In this document: positions 8,041-16,265 of the stretch, one piece after another
Position numbering within the stretch: position 1 is the first letter of the stretch
Layout: each line of letters opens with the position of its first letter
Source: Rhodocyclaceae bacterium
GTDB lineage: Bacteria; Pseudomonadota; Gammaproteobacteria; Burkholderiales; Rhodocyclaceae
DNA length: 63,298 bases
Reading direction: 5' to 3'
Assembly (NCBI GenBank): GCA_020445665.1
Contig: JAGRGD010000059.1
Span: 1-63,298, forward strand
Translations under genes and position numbers: made by a program
Notes under the pieces: model-generated
Seen by the model: only the letters and a program-made list of their open reading frames with translations
Database searches by the model: none
What the model was told of the DNA's origin: nothing

Positions 8041-9357
8041 ATGAAGCCAACCCCGAGCGTGGGATTCGTCTCCCTGGGATGCCCCAAGGCGACCGTCGAT
8101 TCCGAGCACATCCTGACCCGGCTGCGAGCCGAGGGCTACGGCATTTCTGCCGACTACGACGGTGCCGACCTGGTCATCGTCAACACCTGTGGCTTCATCG
8201 ATGCAGCCGTCGAGGAATCCCTGGATGCGATTGGCGAGGCCCTGACCGAGAACGGCAAGGTGATCGTTACCGGCTGTCTTGGCGCGCGCGACGACGTGAT
8301 CCTCGCCGCCCATCCCCATGTGCTCGAGGTCACCGGCCCGCACGCGACGGAGCAGGTCATGCAGGCCGTGCATCGACATCTGCCCATGCCCCACGACCCC
8401 TTTGTCGACCTGGTGCCGGCGCAGGGCATCCGCCTGACGCCAGACCACTACGCCTACCTCAAGATCTCCGAGGGCTGCAATCATCGGTGCAGTTTCTGCA
8501 TCATCCCTTCGATGCGGGGCGATCTGGTCAGCCGGCCGGTGGGCGACGTGCTCCGCGAAGCCGAAAAGCTGGTCGAGGCCGGCGTTCAGGAATTGCTGGT
8601 GATCTCCCAGGACACCAGCGCCTATGGCGTCGACCTGAAGTACCGTACCGGATTCTGGGGCGGTCGGCCGGTCAAGACGCGGCTGTACGAGCTCTGCGAA
8701 TCGTTGGCTTCGCTGGGCGTCTGGATCCGGTTGCATTACGTCTATCCTTACCCGAGCGTGGATGATCTGATTCCGCTGATGGCCGAGGGCAAGGTGCTCC
8801 CTTACCTGGATGTTCCGTTTCAGCATGCCAGCCCGCGCATCCTGAAACAGATGAAGCGGCCTGCAAGCAGCGAGAATGTCCTCGCGCGGGTACGCCGCTG
8901 GCGCGAGATCTGTCCTGACATTGCGATCCGCAGCACCTTCATTACCGGCTTCCCGGGCGAGACCGAAGAAGACTTCGAGCACCTGCTCGCGTTTCTCGAC
9001 GAGGCGCGCCTGGATCGCGTGGGTGCCTTTGCCTATTCGCCGGTGGAAGGGGCGGCAGCCAATGCCCTGCCGGATCCGGTCCCGGCCGACGTCGCGGAGG
9101 ATCGCCGCCAGCGGCTGATGGAATTCCAGGAGGACATCTCGACCCAGCGGCTCGAGGCGCGGATCGGGCGGGAATACGAGATGCTTGTCGATGATGTGGA
9201 CGAGGAGGGTGCCATCGGCCGAACGCCGGGTGAGGCCCCCGAGATCGATGGCCTCGTGATCGTGCCGAACGCGAGCGACGCCGAGGTCGGGCAGCGGCTG
9301 CGGGTGCGGATCACCGACTGCGATGTGCATGATCTCTATGCGGAGCGGATCGGATGA
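8041..9357 (+). CDS. rimO: ribosomal protein S12 methylthiotransferase RimO
   Basis: RimO adds a methylthio group to the conserved Asp (Asp88 in E. coli) of ribosomal protein S12. The 438-residue product has the three methylthiotransferase parts. The N-terminal UPF0004 domain contributes Cys in LGCPK, NTCGF and TGCLG. The radical SAM core has [17 protein letters not shown] (Cx3Cx2C), and a C-terminal TRAM domain ends it. The SMRGDLVSR block separates RimO from MiaB. The enzyme binds two [4Fe-4S] clusters and is cytosolic. The next gene starts within the stop (ATGA). Confidence 0.96.
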   Translation: MKPTPSVGFVSLGCPKATVDSEHILTRLRAEGYGISADYDGADLVIVNTCGFIDAAVEESLDAIGEALTENGKVIVTGCLGARDDVILAAHPHVLEVTGPHATEQVMQAVHRHLPMPHDPFVDLVPAQGIRLTPDHYAYLKISEGCNHRCSFCIIPSMRGDLVSRPVGDVLREAEKLVEAGVQELLVISQDTSAYGVDLKYRTGFWGGRPVKTRLYELCESLASLGVWIRLHYVYPYPSVDDLIPLMAEGKVLPYLDVPFQHASPRILKQMKRPASSENVLARVRRWREICPDIAIRSTFITGFPGETEEDFEHLLAFLDEARLDRVGAFAYSPVEGAAANALPDPVPADVAEDRRQRLMEFQEDISTQRLEARIGREYEMLVDDVDEEGAIGRTPGEAPEIDGLVIVPNASDAEVGQRLRVRITDCDVHDLYAERIG

Positions 9358-10277
9358 CTTCCGGACCGGCCCAGCCACGAATCGGCCTCGCCCTTGGCAG
9401 TGGCTCGGCCCGGGGCTGGGCCCATCTTGGCGTGCTGCAGGCCCTGGAGCGGGACGGCATCCGGCCGGATGTGATCTGTGGCTGCTCGATCGGTGCCTTT
9501 GTCGGCGCGGCAGCAGCGGCCGGCGACCTCAAGAAGCTTCAGGGCTGGGTCGAGGGCCTGCGCTGGACCAACGTGGTGTCCCTGCTCGACGTCAGTCTGC
9601 GCAGCGGCTTGATCCGTGGCGAGCGCCTGATGGAGTTCTTTCAGCGCAACTTTGTCGATCGCAGCTTCGCCGGGTTGAAGGTGCCCTTCGCCTGTGTGGC
9701 CACCGACCTGGTCACAGGGCGGGAGATCTGGCTGCGCGAGGGGAGCGTATCGGACGCCGTTCGTGCCTCAATCGCGTTGCCGGGCCTGCTGACCCCGGTC
9801 AGCCTCGACGGGCGCCTGCTGGTCGACGGGGGGCTGGTCAATCCGGTGCCGGTTTCGGTCTGTCGCGCAATGGGCGCGGATATCGTGATCGCAGTGGATC
9901 TGGGCTCGGAACTGGTGGGCCGCGCCTGGCGCCGGGCGGGAGTCGAACCGGTGGAGGATGACGACGGTGATGAGCCGAGCTGGATCACCCGGATGCTGTC
10001 CCGCTTCGGTGTCGGGCCGGATTCCGAGTCGCCCTCGGAGAAGCTCGAAGACAATCTCCCGTCGCTGGTCAGCGTCATGAGCACCAGCATCAACATCATG
10101 CAGGTGAGGATCGCTCGCAGCCGTCTGGCCGGCGAGCCCGCCGATGTTCTGTTGTCCCCCAGGGTGGGCCAGATCGGCATGCTCGACTACCATCGTGGTG
10201 CGGAGGCGATCGCCGAAGGTGAGGCCGCCGTGCAGCGCATGCTGCCTGCGATCAAGTTTGCCCTGGGACATGCCTGA
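9354..10277 (+). CDS. patatin-like phospholipase family protein (RssA type)
   Basis: This 307-residue protein has the patatin fold signature: oxyanion-hole [12 protein letters not shown] near the N-terminus, nucleophile elbow GCSIG (GxSxG type) and the Asp of [12 protein letters not shown]. Together these give the Ser-Asp dyad of a lipid acyl hydrolase. It resembles E. coli RssA/YchK in length and motifs; the substrate is unknown. No signal peptide is visible. A variable acidic insert near residues 200-230 ([10 protein letters not shown]) is followed by a C-terminal helical region. Its ATG overlaps the rimO stop by 4 bases. Confidence 0.88.
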   Translation: MTSGPAQPRIGLALGSGSARGWAHLGVLQALERDGIRPDVICGCSIGAFVGAAAAAGDLKKLQGWVEGLRWTNVVSLLDVSLRSGLIRGERLMEFFQRNFVDRSFAGLKVPFACVATDLVTGREIWLREGSVSDAVRASIALPGLLTPVSLDGRLLVDGGLVNPVPVSVCRAMGADIVIAVDLGSELVGRAWRRAGVEPVEDDDGDEPSWITRMLSRFGVGPDSESPSEKLEDNLPSLVSVMSTSINIMQVRIARSRLAGEPADVLLSPRVGQIGMLDYHRGAEAIAEGEAAVQRMLPAIKFALGHA

Positions 10278-10286
10278 GGAGGTGCG

Positions 10287-11720
10287 ATGACGGACAGTGC
10301 AGATCTGCTGGAGACCCTCGTCGGGATCGTCGGCGCGGACAACGTCCTCACCGCGCCGGAGGATGTCTCTCGCTTCTGTGCCGACTGGCGTGGTCGCTAC
10401 CAGGGGCGGGCGCGAGCAGTGGTGCGCCCTGACTCGACCGACGCGGTGTCCGCGGCGGTCACGGCCTGCGCGGTGCGGCGTGTTCCGATGGTGCCCCAGG
10501 GCGGCAATACCGGCCTGTGCGGTGGCGCAACCCCGAGCGTTGGGGGCGACGAGATCGTCATCTCCCTCGAGCGGATGAACCGCGTCCGCCATCTCGATCG
10601 CGACAATCAGACCCTGACGGTCGACGCAGGCTGCACCCTGGCCGCCGTCCAGGCGGTTGCCGCCGAGGCCGGCTGCCTGTTCCCCCTCTCGCTCGCGGCG
10701 GAGGGGAGCTGCCAGATCGGCGGCAACCTGTCGACCAATGCGGGGGGCGTACACGTGCTTCGCTACGGAAACACGCGGGATCTCGTGCTCGGCGTCGAGG
10801 CTGTGCTGCCGGACGGACGCATCTGGCACGGCCTGCGGGCGCTGCGCAAGAACAACACCGGGTACGACCTAAAGCACCTCTTCATTGGTGGCGAGGGGAC
10901 GCTCGGCATCGTGACCGCCGCCGTTCTCAAGTTGTTTCCGGCGCCCAGCGGCCGGGCCGTGGCCTGGGTCGCGGTGGCCGGGCCGGCCCAGGCCGTCGAG
11001 TTGCTCGGGCGCGCCAAGCGTCGTTGTCACACCCAGCTCAACGCATTCGAACTGATTGGACGCTCGGCCCTCGACCTGGTCCTGAAACACATGCCGGCTG
11101 CCCGTCCGCCGCTCGCGGAGGTGCCGGAGTGGAGTGTGCTGATCGAACTGTCTGGCGTTGACGATGCAGACCACCTGAGCGGCCGGCTCGAAGAGGTCCT
11201 GGCCGACGCCATCGAAGACTGCCTGGTGCTCGACGCGGCGATCTCCCGCAGCGAAGCCCAGGCCGAAGCCCTGTGGCAACTGCGCGAGAACATTTCGGAA
11301 GCCCAGCGTATCGAAGGGTTCAGCATCAAGCACGACATTGCCCTGCCAGTCAGCCGCATCGTCGAGTTCCTCCAGCGCGCAGAGCGCGCCCTCGCGGCGC
11401 GCTTCGAGGAGCTGCGGGTGGTGGCATTCGGCCATCTCGGCGACGGTAACCTGCACTACAACCTTTCCGCCGTGGCCGGTGATCGCAACCAGGCCGTGAT
11501 CGCCAGAACCGCGGAAGCCAATCGCATTGTGCACGACCTGGTGAGCGAACTTGGCGGCTCGATATCGGCCGAGCACGGGCTGGGACAGCTCAAGCGTGAG
11601 GAAATCCTGCGCTACCGGGATCCGGTCGAAACCGAGTTGATGCGCGCGGTGAAGGCCGCTATTGATCCCCTGGATCTGATGAACCCGGGCAAGTTGCTTT
11701 CGCTCGACAAGCGGGCCTGA
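10287..11720 (+). CDS. FAD-linked D-2-hydroxyacid dehydrogenase (D-2-hydroxyglutarate/D-lactate type)
   Basis: This 477-residue flavoenzyme has an FAD_binding_4 domain (VPQGGNTGLCGGATPS; GSCQIGGNLSTNAGG) and an FAD-oxidase_C domain with metal and substrate residues in HLGDGNLHYN and SAEHGLGQLKREE. Enzymes of this kind oxidise D-lactate, D-2-hydroxyglutarate or glycolate, passing electrons to a quinone, cytochrome or electron-transfer flavoprotein. The length and GGNTGL motif fit the D-2-hydroxyglutarate dehydrogenase branch best, but the substrate cannot be fixed from sequence. A good AGGAGG lies 4 bases before the ATG. It is the last gene before the tRNA cluster. Confidence 0.85.
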   Translation: MTDSADLLETLVGIVGADNVLTAPEDVSRFCADWRGRYQGRARAVVRPDSTDAVSAAVTACAVRRVPMVPQGGNTGLCGGATPSVGGDEIVISLERMNRVRHLDRDNQTLTVDAGCTLAAVQAVAAEAGCLFPLSLAAEGSCQIGGNLSTNAGGVHVLRYGNTRDLVLGVEAVLPDGRIWHGLRALRKNNTGYDLKHLFIGGEGTLGIVTAAVLKLFPAPSGRAVAWVAVAGPAQAVELLGRAKRRCHTQLNAFELIGRSALDLVLKHMPAARPPLAEVPEWSVLIELSGVDDADHLSGRLEEVLADAIEDCLVLDAAISRSEAQAEALWQLRENISEAQRIEGFSIKHDIALPVSRIVEFLQRAERALAARFEELRVVAFGHLGDGNLHYNLSAVAGDRNQAVIARTAEANRIVHDLVSELGGSISAEHGLGQLKREEILRYRDPVETELMRAVKAAIDPLDLMNPGKLLSLDKRA

Positions 11721-11774
11721 GGTCTGGCGCCACGCCGTCCGCAAGCCACGATTTTCCGGGGCCGCATTCGGGTG

Positions 11775-11803
11775 TTTACAGGGGGGCAGGTGGACCCTAT
11801 AAT
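11775..11803 (+). promoter_or_regulatory. sigma70-type promoter of the Ala-Glu-Asp tRNA operon
   Basis: TTTACA (11775-11780) and a perfect TATAAT (11798-11803) are separated by 17 bases. Transcription would start near 11810, just upstream of tRNA-Ala. Confidence 0.85.
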
Positions 11804-11821
11804 TCGCGCTCTTTCGCGGTA

Positions 11822-11897
<76 letters not shown>

Positions 11898-11912
11898 GAC
11901 CGGAAAGACCAG

Positions 11913-11988
11913 GTCCCCATCGTCTAGAGGCCTAGGACATCGCCCTTTCACGGCGGTAACCGGGGTTCGAATCCCCGTGGGGACGCCA
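11913..11988 (+). tRNA. tRNA-Glu (anticodon TTC)
   Basis: A 76-nt cloverleaf with acceptor GTCCCCA/TGGGGAC, encoded CCA, T-arm GGTTCGAATCC and anticodon loop CTTTCAC, which gives TTC. It lies 15 bases after tRNA-Ala in the same transcript. Confidence 0.97.
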
Positions 11989-12034
11989 GATTCGAGGTCT
12001 TCGGACCTCAGCGGCCGCGAGGTCGTTGCTGTAC

Positions 12035-12111
12035 GGAGTGGTAGTTCAGTTGGTTAGAATACCGGCCTGTCACGCCGGGGGTCGCGGGTTCGAGTCCCGT
12101 CCACTCCGCCA
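12035..12111 (+). tRNA. tRNA-Asp (anticodon GTC)
   Basis: A 77-nt cloverleaf with acceptor GGAGTGG/CCACTCC, encoded CCA and anticodon stem CCGGC/GCCGG around loop CTGTCAC, which gives GTC. It is the last tRNA of this operon, and a terminator follows at once. Confidence 0.97.
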
Positions 12112-12119
12112 AATCAGAG

Positions 12120-12149
12120 AAGGGGAAGCCAGAGCGGCTTCCCCTTTTC
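12120..12149 (+). terminator. terminator of the Ala-Glu-Asp tRNA operon, probably bidirectional
   Basis: An 11-bp stem (AAGGGGAAGCC / GGCTTCCCCTT) with a 5-base loop is followed by TTCG. It lies between the tRNA operon and the convergent TAXI gene, whose stop is at 12155, so it can end both transcripts. Confidence 0.8.
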
Positions 12150-12154
12150 GCTTG

Positions 12155-13495
12155 TCAGGCCCGGGCGTCCTGTTGCTGCGGTTCCCCCTGCGTCCGACGA
12201 CGGGCGCGAATTACTTCCTGTCGGACCAGCAGCACATGTTCGCGCAAGGTATAGAGCTCGTTCGTGAATGCGAGGGGCACCTTGCCGTGATTGGCGGCCT
12301 CCTCGATCGCGTCAAGGCGCGCCAGCAACTGATCGAAATCCCGGTCAGCGCCGGAGCGGAAGCGCTCCTCGAGAAATTTCAGCTCGCCATAGCGGCGATA
12401 GATCCGGGCGCGCATCCGCCATGCGTAGAGCGGCGGGGCGATCCGCATCAGGGGAATCAGCAGGGCAAGGGCGGGAAGCAGCGCGACGATCAGGCGGTCA
12501 AGCACGACCGCCAGCCAGAAGGGCAGGTAGCGCTGCAAGAAGGGCGGACCTGAATCGTAGAACCGTTGTGCCTGGGGCGATAGGGGCAAACCATCGTCGC
12601 GGACCGCGGGAAACTCGCCCCGCTTCTGAAACAGATCGGTCTCTCCGTGCACCTCGCGGGCGACCTGCAGCATCAGGCTGATGATGGCGGGGTGCAGGTC
12701 GGCGCGGGCCACCAGCATTGCCGATGTGCCGAGCAGATGAATGTCTCGCGATGGGCGAAGCGCAACGAGGTCGAGCGTGCCTTTTGGCAGCCTCAGCACC
12801 TCCAGGTGCCGGAAGCGCGCCTGATAGGCATCCACCAGCTCGAGGTCGAACAGGCGTGTGTCGCTCGCATCGAGCAGCTCGCGCACTGCCGGTGCGCGAT
12901 TGCTCGCGACAAAAAAGGCGGCGCCGACTTCGCCATTGCGCAATTGGCGGGCTGCTTCGAGACCGCCGACCGCCACCAGCGCGTCCGACGAGATATCGAA
13001 GCCGCTTGCGGCAAGCATCTGCAGGGCCATCAACTGGGTACCGCTGCCCGGCGGGCCGATCGCAATCCGGTCGCCGGCGAGGCTGTCCAGCCGGCCGGTG
13101 GCGTCGGCATCCCGATGGAAGATCCAGAGCGGCTCCGGAAACATGCTGCCGAGTTGAACGAGATCCTCCGAGTCCGGCTCGTTGGCGATACCGGACTGGA
13201 CCAGAGCCAGGTCGATGGCCGGATCGGTCTTGATGCGGCGGAGGTTCTCGACCGAGCCCGAGGTCTCGAGCAATTCGAGGATGATCCCCTGTTCCCGGAA
13301 GGCGCGCTGGTAGCGATCGCCGAATACGCGGTAAGCGCCACCCTCCGATCCGGTCAACAGGGTGACGCGCTTGGGCGGGGCTGGTCGCAGGGAACCGAAG
13401 ACGAGCAGGAAGAGGGCGATCGATGCTGCAATGATCACCAGGGCAAGCAACCAGGCGCGCCTGCCGAACAGGTTGCGGGTGTCGAGTGCCTTCAC
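12155..13495 (-). CDS. TAXI-family TRAP transporter solute-binding protein, membrane-anchored
   Basis: This 446-residue protein has an N-terminal membrane anchor (about residues 14-36) and a TAXI-type periplasmic binding domain: VTLLTGSEGGAYRVFGDRYQ, then LVQSGIANEPDSEDLVQLGS and IAIGPPGSGTQLMALQMLAA. Past the binding domain lies a second strongly hydrophobic segment (about 322-347, PFWLAVVLDRLIVALLPALA). A charged cytoplasmic-looking tail with helical character follows. Classical TAXI proteins are soluble and sit beside a fused TRAP permease, but no permease gene is near. It may therefore sense a ligand rather than import it; this is inference. Confidence 0.85.
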   Translation of the reverse strand: MKALDTRNLFGRRAWLLALVIIAASIALFLLVFGSLRPAPPKRVTLLTGSEGGAYRVFGDRYQRAFREQGIILELLETSGSVENLRRIKTDPAIDLALVQSGIANEPDSEDLVQLGSMFPEPLWIFHRDADATGRLDSLAGDRIAIGPPGSGTQLMALQMLAASGFDISSDALVAVGGLEAARQLRNGEVGAAFFVASNRAPAVRELLDASDTRLFDLELVDAYQARFRHLEVLRLPKGTLDLVALRPSRDIHLLGTSAMLVARADLHPAIISLMLQVAREVHGETDLFQKRGEFPAVRDDGLPLSPQAQRFYDSGPPFLQRYLPFWLAVVLDRLIVALLPALALLIPLMRIAPPLYAWRMRARIYRRYGELKFLEERFRSGADRDFDQLLARLDAIEEAANHGKVPLAFTNELYTLREHVLLVRQEVIRARRRTQGEPQQQDARA

Positions 13496-13552
13496 ATGCG
13501 CAGATTAGGGGTGTGGTTGCCGATCTGTCCAGATGGTGGCCGCATCACCCGA

Positions 13553-13561
13553 TGCTATACT
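13553..13561 (+). promoter_or_regulatory. extended -10 promoter of tRNA-Ser(TGA)
   Basis: TGCTATACT, an extended -10 (TGn plus TATACT), lies 24 bases before the tRNA. There is no good -35, as is common with extended -10 promoters. Confidence 0.6.
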
Positions 13562-13585
13562 GCGCGCGCCCGAATCGGGTCGAAA

Positions 13586-13675
13586 GGATAGGTGGCAGAG
13601 CGGTTGAATGCACCGGTCTTGAAAACCGGCGAACGTGCGAGCGTTCCGTGGGTTCGAATCCCACCCTATCCGCCA
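13586..13675 (+). tRNA. tRNA-Ser (anticodon TGA)
   Basis: A 90-nt class II tRNA with acceptor GGATAGG/CCTATCC, encoded CCA, a long variable arm (CGAACGTGCGAGCGTTC) and anticodon loop CTTGAAA, which gives TGA. It stands alone between the divergent TAXI gene and the convergent queD. No integrase or duplicated 3' end is nearby. Confidence 0.96.
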
Positions 13676-13696
13676 TCTGTGGCGATGCTCACCGGC

Positions 13697-14152
13697 TCAC
13701 AGTGGAATGGATCTTCGATCGACATCCGCCCAGCAATTGGGTGTTTCGTAGAGGCGAATCCGCGCGAGCGACAGGTGATTCCCGTAGGCGTCCACATAGA
13801 GCGGGTCCAGGATTCGGAAGGCCTCGAGCGCGAGATTCTCGACGGTCGGTACGCAGTCGAGCAAGACGGTCTTGTGGCCCGGAATCGCTGCCAGCAGATC
13901 GACGACCGGCCGATCATCCCGGAATGCCAGAAAGGCGTGGTCCCAGCGGTCCACCACGTGCTGTTTGGCGATTTCCTTGATGTCGCCGAAGTCCATCACC
14001 ATGCCATTGGCCGGGTCGCCCGGTCGTGAGATGACCTCGCCGCTCAAGCTCACTTCGAGTACATAGCGATGCCCGTGGAGGTGCCGGCACTGGCTGGTAT
14101 GGTCCGGGATACGATGACCAGCATCGAACTCGAGTCGGCGGGTGATCTGCAT
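13697..14152 (-). CDS. queD: 6-carboxytetrahydropterin synthase QueD
   Basis: QueD converts 7,8-dihydroneopterin triphosphate to 6-carboxy-5,6,7,8-tetrahydropterin in queuosine (7-deazaguanine) synthesis. The 151-residue product has the zinc His residues in FDAGHRIPDH and CRHLHGHRY, catalytic Cys in the SQCRHLHGH context, and the VMDFGDIK and WDHAFL blocks of the 6-pyruvoyl-tetrahydropterin synthase fold. The start at 14152 (MQITRRLEFDAGHRI) fits the family better than the longer frame. It diverges from a radical SAM gene that begins 72 bases away. It ends just downstream of tRNA-Ser on the opposite strand. Confidence 0.9.
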   Translation of the reverse strand: MQITRRLEFDAGHRIPDHTSQCRHLHGHRYVLEVSLSGEVISRPGDPANGMVMDFGDIKEIAKQHVVDRWDHAFLAFRDDRPVVDLLAAIPGHKTVLLDCVPTVENLALEAFRILDPLYVDAYGNHLSLARIRLYETPNCWADVDRRSIPL

Positions 14153-14223
14153 GGGCGCGCGTGGCTGGGAAGGGCGACCGATTGTAGCATTGGCAAGATG
14201 GGCAATCCGAGGACGCAAGAGCC

Positions 14224-15084
14224 GTGAATCAGCAATCGCCGGGGCAATTGACGACGACCGACCATAACCGGGACATGGCCGGGATGACCTATGTTTACCC
14301 GGTGCTGTCGCGCCGTGCCGGCGGGGTGTCGCTTGGTCTCAATCTCAATCCGAACAACGCCTGCAACTGGCATTGCGTGTATTGCCAGGTTCCCGATCTC
14401 GTTCGGGGCAAGGCACCGCCAATTGATCTGGCCCGCCTGTGTGCCGAACTGCGGACGTTTCTCGACGAGATTCGGCGCGGTACTTTCATGGCTGAACATG
14501 CGCCGCCAGAGGCGCGACAGCTCAAGGACCTGGCATTCTCTGGCAATGGCGAGCCGACCAGCGCTGCTGATTTTGCCCGGATCGTCATGGCGGTCGGCGA
14601 CATCCGGAACCAGTCGGGCTTTGACGACACGGTGCCTGTGCGCCTGATCACCAATGGTTCGCTGATGGGTCGCAGCGAGGTACTGGCCGGGGTCGAGGCG
14701 CTGTCTTCCTACGGGGGCGAGGTGTGGTTCAAGGTGGATGCAGCAAGGCGGGCGGACGTGGCTCGGATCAATGGGGTCGAGCGGTCCCGCGAGCAGGTGC
14801 TGACACATCTGGAGCGCTGCGCATCAGCCTGCCGGACCTGGATCCAGACCTGCCTTTTCGCGTGGGACGGCCAGCTGCCGGACGAGGCGTTTCTGGACGC
14901 CTACCTATCCCTCCTTGAGGACGCGGCCCGGTTCGGTATCGAAGGGGTGCTGCTGTACGGTGTGGCGCGTCCCTCGCTACAGCCCGAGGCGCCTCGCGTC
15001 ACGGCGGTACCGCCCGATTGGCTCGCGGAAGTGGGCGAGCGGATCACAAACAAAACGGGGCTGACGGTGTCCGTCAGCCCCTGA
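14224..15084 (+). CDS. radical SAM protein of unknown substrate
   Basis: This 286-residue protein has a [4Fe-4S] motif CNWHCVYC (Cys47, Cys51, Cys54; Cx3Cx2C) in a radical SAM core with the GNGEPT block typical of SAM binding. FSGNGEPTSAADFARIV and RLITNGSLMGR resemble activating-enzyme or wyosine-type radical SAM proteins. It lacks the N-terminal signature of QueE, so it is not simply the next queuosine enzyme, although it diverges from queD. The start is GTG at 14224; ATG codons at residues 18 and 21 are alternatives. Its last codons form a strong hairpin that probably serves as terminator for the opposite gene. Confidence 0.85.
   Translation: MNQQSPGQLTTTDHNRDMAGMTYVYPVLSRRAGGVSLGLNLNPNNACNWHCVYCQVPDLVRGKAPPIDLARLCAELRTFLDEIRRGTFMAEHAPPEARQLKDLAFSGNGEPTSAADFARIVMAVGDIRNQSGFDDTVPVRLITNGSLMGRSEVLAGVEALSSYGGEVWFKVDAARRADVARINGVERSREQVLTHLERCASACRTWIQTCLFAWDGQLPDEAFLDAYLSLLEDAARFGIEGVLLYGVARPSLQPEAPRVTAVPPDWLAEVGERITNKTGLTVSVSP
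15057..15081 (-). terminator. terminator of the xre gene, embedded in the end of the radical SAM gene
   Basis: An 11-bp perfect stem (GGGGCTGACGG / CCGTCAGCCCC) with a 3-base loop ends right before the radical SAM stop codon. On the minus strand it is followed by GTTTTGTTTGTG, a T-rich run, and lies 26 bases past the xre stop. On the plus strand no T-run follows. Confidence 0.75.
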
Positions 15085-15106
15085 GGGTGAGAGCGGCGCG
15101 CGAGAA

Positions 15107-15394
15107 TTACTTCTTGCGCGCGGCGCGGGCTTCCTTCTTGAGCGTCTTGAAGAGATCCGGGTTGGTGCTCTTCAGGTACTCGGCGACTTCGAAGTCCTCG
15201 CGACGGACCTTGCTGATGTCGATCTGCTCGACATGAACCAGCCGGAGCAGGGCCTGCACCGGGCGGGGAATGTTTCGGCCGCTCTCGTAGCGGGAGCCAC
15301 CGCTCTGGGTGACGCCGATCTTCGACCAGAACTGCGATTGGTTCATGCCGAGCTTGCGGCGGATCTCGCGGACGTCTTTCGTTTCGCTTTTCAT
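15107..15394 (-). CDS. XRE-family helix-turn-helix regulator
   Basis: This 95-residue DNA-binding protein has a helix-turn-helix in LGMNQSQFWSKIGVTQSGGS, followed by RYESGRNIPRPVQALLRL. A C-terminal part (VRREDFEVAEYLKSTNPDLF) ends in a Lys/Arg-rich tail. Closely similar small regulators are common in Rhodocyclales and other betaproteobacteria; their targets are not known to me. The gene is convergent with the radical SAM gene and reads away from the gene-poor 15.4-15.9 kb stretch. An imperfect dyad at 15458-15477 upstream could be its operator. Confidence 0.88.
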   Translation of the reverse strand: MKSETKDVREIRRKLGMNQSQFWSKIGVTQSGGSRYESGRNIPRPVQALLRLVHVEQIDISKVRREDFEVAEYLKSTNPDLFKTLKKEARAARKK

Positions 15395-15906
15395 GCTTGC
15401 CAGTCCTCTTTGTCTAATCTAAGTGCTTGTTTCTCTTGGGTGCTTTACTTTGTTTGGCCTACAACTTTAGTCATAGGATGAGCGCAGTATAGGCGAGTAT
15501 TCGAAGTTCATACAACCATGATCCCGGGGCGAATCGGATGGAATGTTAAATTCATCACAAGCTCCCCTGAAGGTGGTATGCATTTTGGTCTATGTTATCC
15601 CCGGTAAGTTCCTTATTGCATGGGGGTTTCAGCGTTTTTTACAGCCCTGAGGCCATTCGTCGCCCGTGGTCCGTGGTGCGATTGCGACACCGCTTCGGAT
15701 TCATGTGAGGCCGTTCCGTAGTTTCCCGAATGGCATTGGCTGAAAGCCCGGATTACGGAGTGACGTGCGGCCTTGAAAGGTGGATCGGGGCCGGGGGTAC
15801 GAGGTGGGGTGCGCGTTGCCGCGTGTCTCTATGGACTGGGGGGCGCGCATGTCGAATCCGTTTGACCCGGGGAGGGGAAGTCTTTACTATTCCGCCTCCG
15901 TCGCGC
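15395..15906. other. 512-base stretch without a recognisable gene, AT-richer than its surroundings
   Basis: Roughly 15395-15650 is visibly AT-richer than neighbouring DNA and must hold the xre promoter. It includes the imperfect dyad CCTACAACTTTAGTCATAGG (15458-15477). From 15650 to 15860 the sequence is GC-rich again with no good frame. A 33-codon frame starting near 15620 has no ribosome binding site. The tRNA-Ser promoter occupies the right end. I see no known RNA family, though a small RNA is possible. Confidence 0.5.
15862..15890 (+). promoter_or_regulatory. promoter of tRNA-Ser(GCT)
   Basis: TTGACC (15862-15867) and TACTAT (15885-15890) have a 17-base spacer and lie 16 bases ahead of the tRNA. 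Confidence 0.75.
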
Positions 15907-15999
15907 GGAGAGATGGCCGAGAGGTCGAAGGCACTCCCCTGCTAAGGGAGCATACGGGCAAAACTCGTATCGAGGGTTCGAATCCCTCTCTCTCCGCCA
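15907..15999 (+). tRNA. tRNA-Ser (anticodon GCT)
   Basis: A 93-nt class II tRNA with acceptor GGAGAGA/TCTCTCC, encoded CCA, a long variable arm and anticodon loop CTGCTAA, which gives GCT. tRNA-Arg follows 48 bases later. Confidence 0.96.
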
Positions 16000-16006
16000 A
16001 AACTTG

Positions 16007-16034
16007 TTTACAGAAGCAGGGATGTCGGTATAAT
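16007..16034 (+). promoter_or_regulatory. promoter of tRNA-Arg(ACG)
   Basis: TTTACA (16007-16012) and a perfect TATAAT (16029-16034) have a 16-base spacer. They lie between the two tRNAs, so tRNA-Arg can be transcribed on its own as well as from the tRNA-Ser promoter. Confidence 0.8.
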
Positions 16035-16047
16035 TCTTGCTTCTTTA

Positions 16048-16124
16048 GCGCCCGTAGCTCAGTTGGATAGAGTACCTGGCTACGAACCAGGGGGTCGTGG
16101 GTTCGAATCCTGCCGGGCGCGCCA
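16048..16124 (+). tRNA. tRNA-Arg (anticodon ACG)
   Basis: A 77-nt cloverleaf with acceptor GCGCCCG/CGGGCGC, encoded CCA and anticodon stem CCTGG/CCAGG around loop CTACGAA. Anticodon ACG, whose A34 is normally edited to inosine by TadA, reads CGU, CGC and CGA. Confidence 0.97.
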
Positions 16125-16154
16125 GAACAATTCGAGTAGTAAAGCAATACCTTG

Positions 16155-16186
16155 AAAGGCCGGTCACTGACCGGCCTTTTCTTTTT
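16155..16186 (+). terminator. terminator after tRNA-Arg
   Basis: An 11-bp stem (AAAGGCCGGTC / GACCGGCCTTT) with a 3-base loop is followed by TCTTTTT. It separates the tRNA unit from the cyclic-di-GMP gene. Confidence 0.92.
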
Positions 16187-16265
16187 GGCGGTCGGATTCA
16201 AGGCGGCGATCCGGGCGCCGATAAGAAGGGTCTGCGGTCGTGTCCCGGTACACGACAATTCAGTC

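Noticed and set aside
15730-15945. A 71-codon plus-strand frame reaching into tRNA-Ser(GCT)
   Set aside because: It overlaps the tRNA promoter and the tRNA itself and has no ribosome binding site.
13586-16124. The tRNA genes as integration sites of a genomic island
   Set aside because: No integrase, no repeated tRNA 3' end and only ordinary genes lie beside them.
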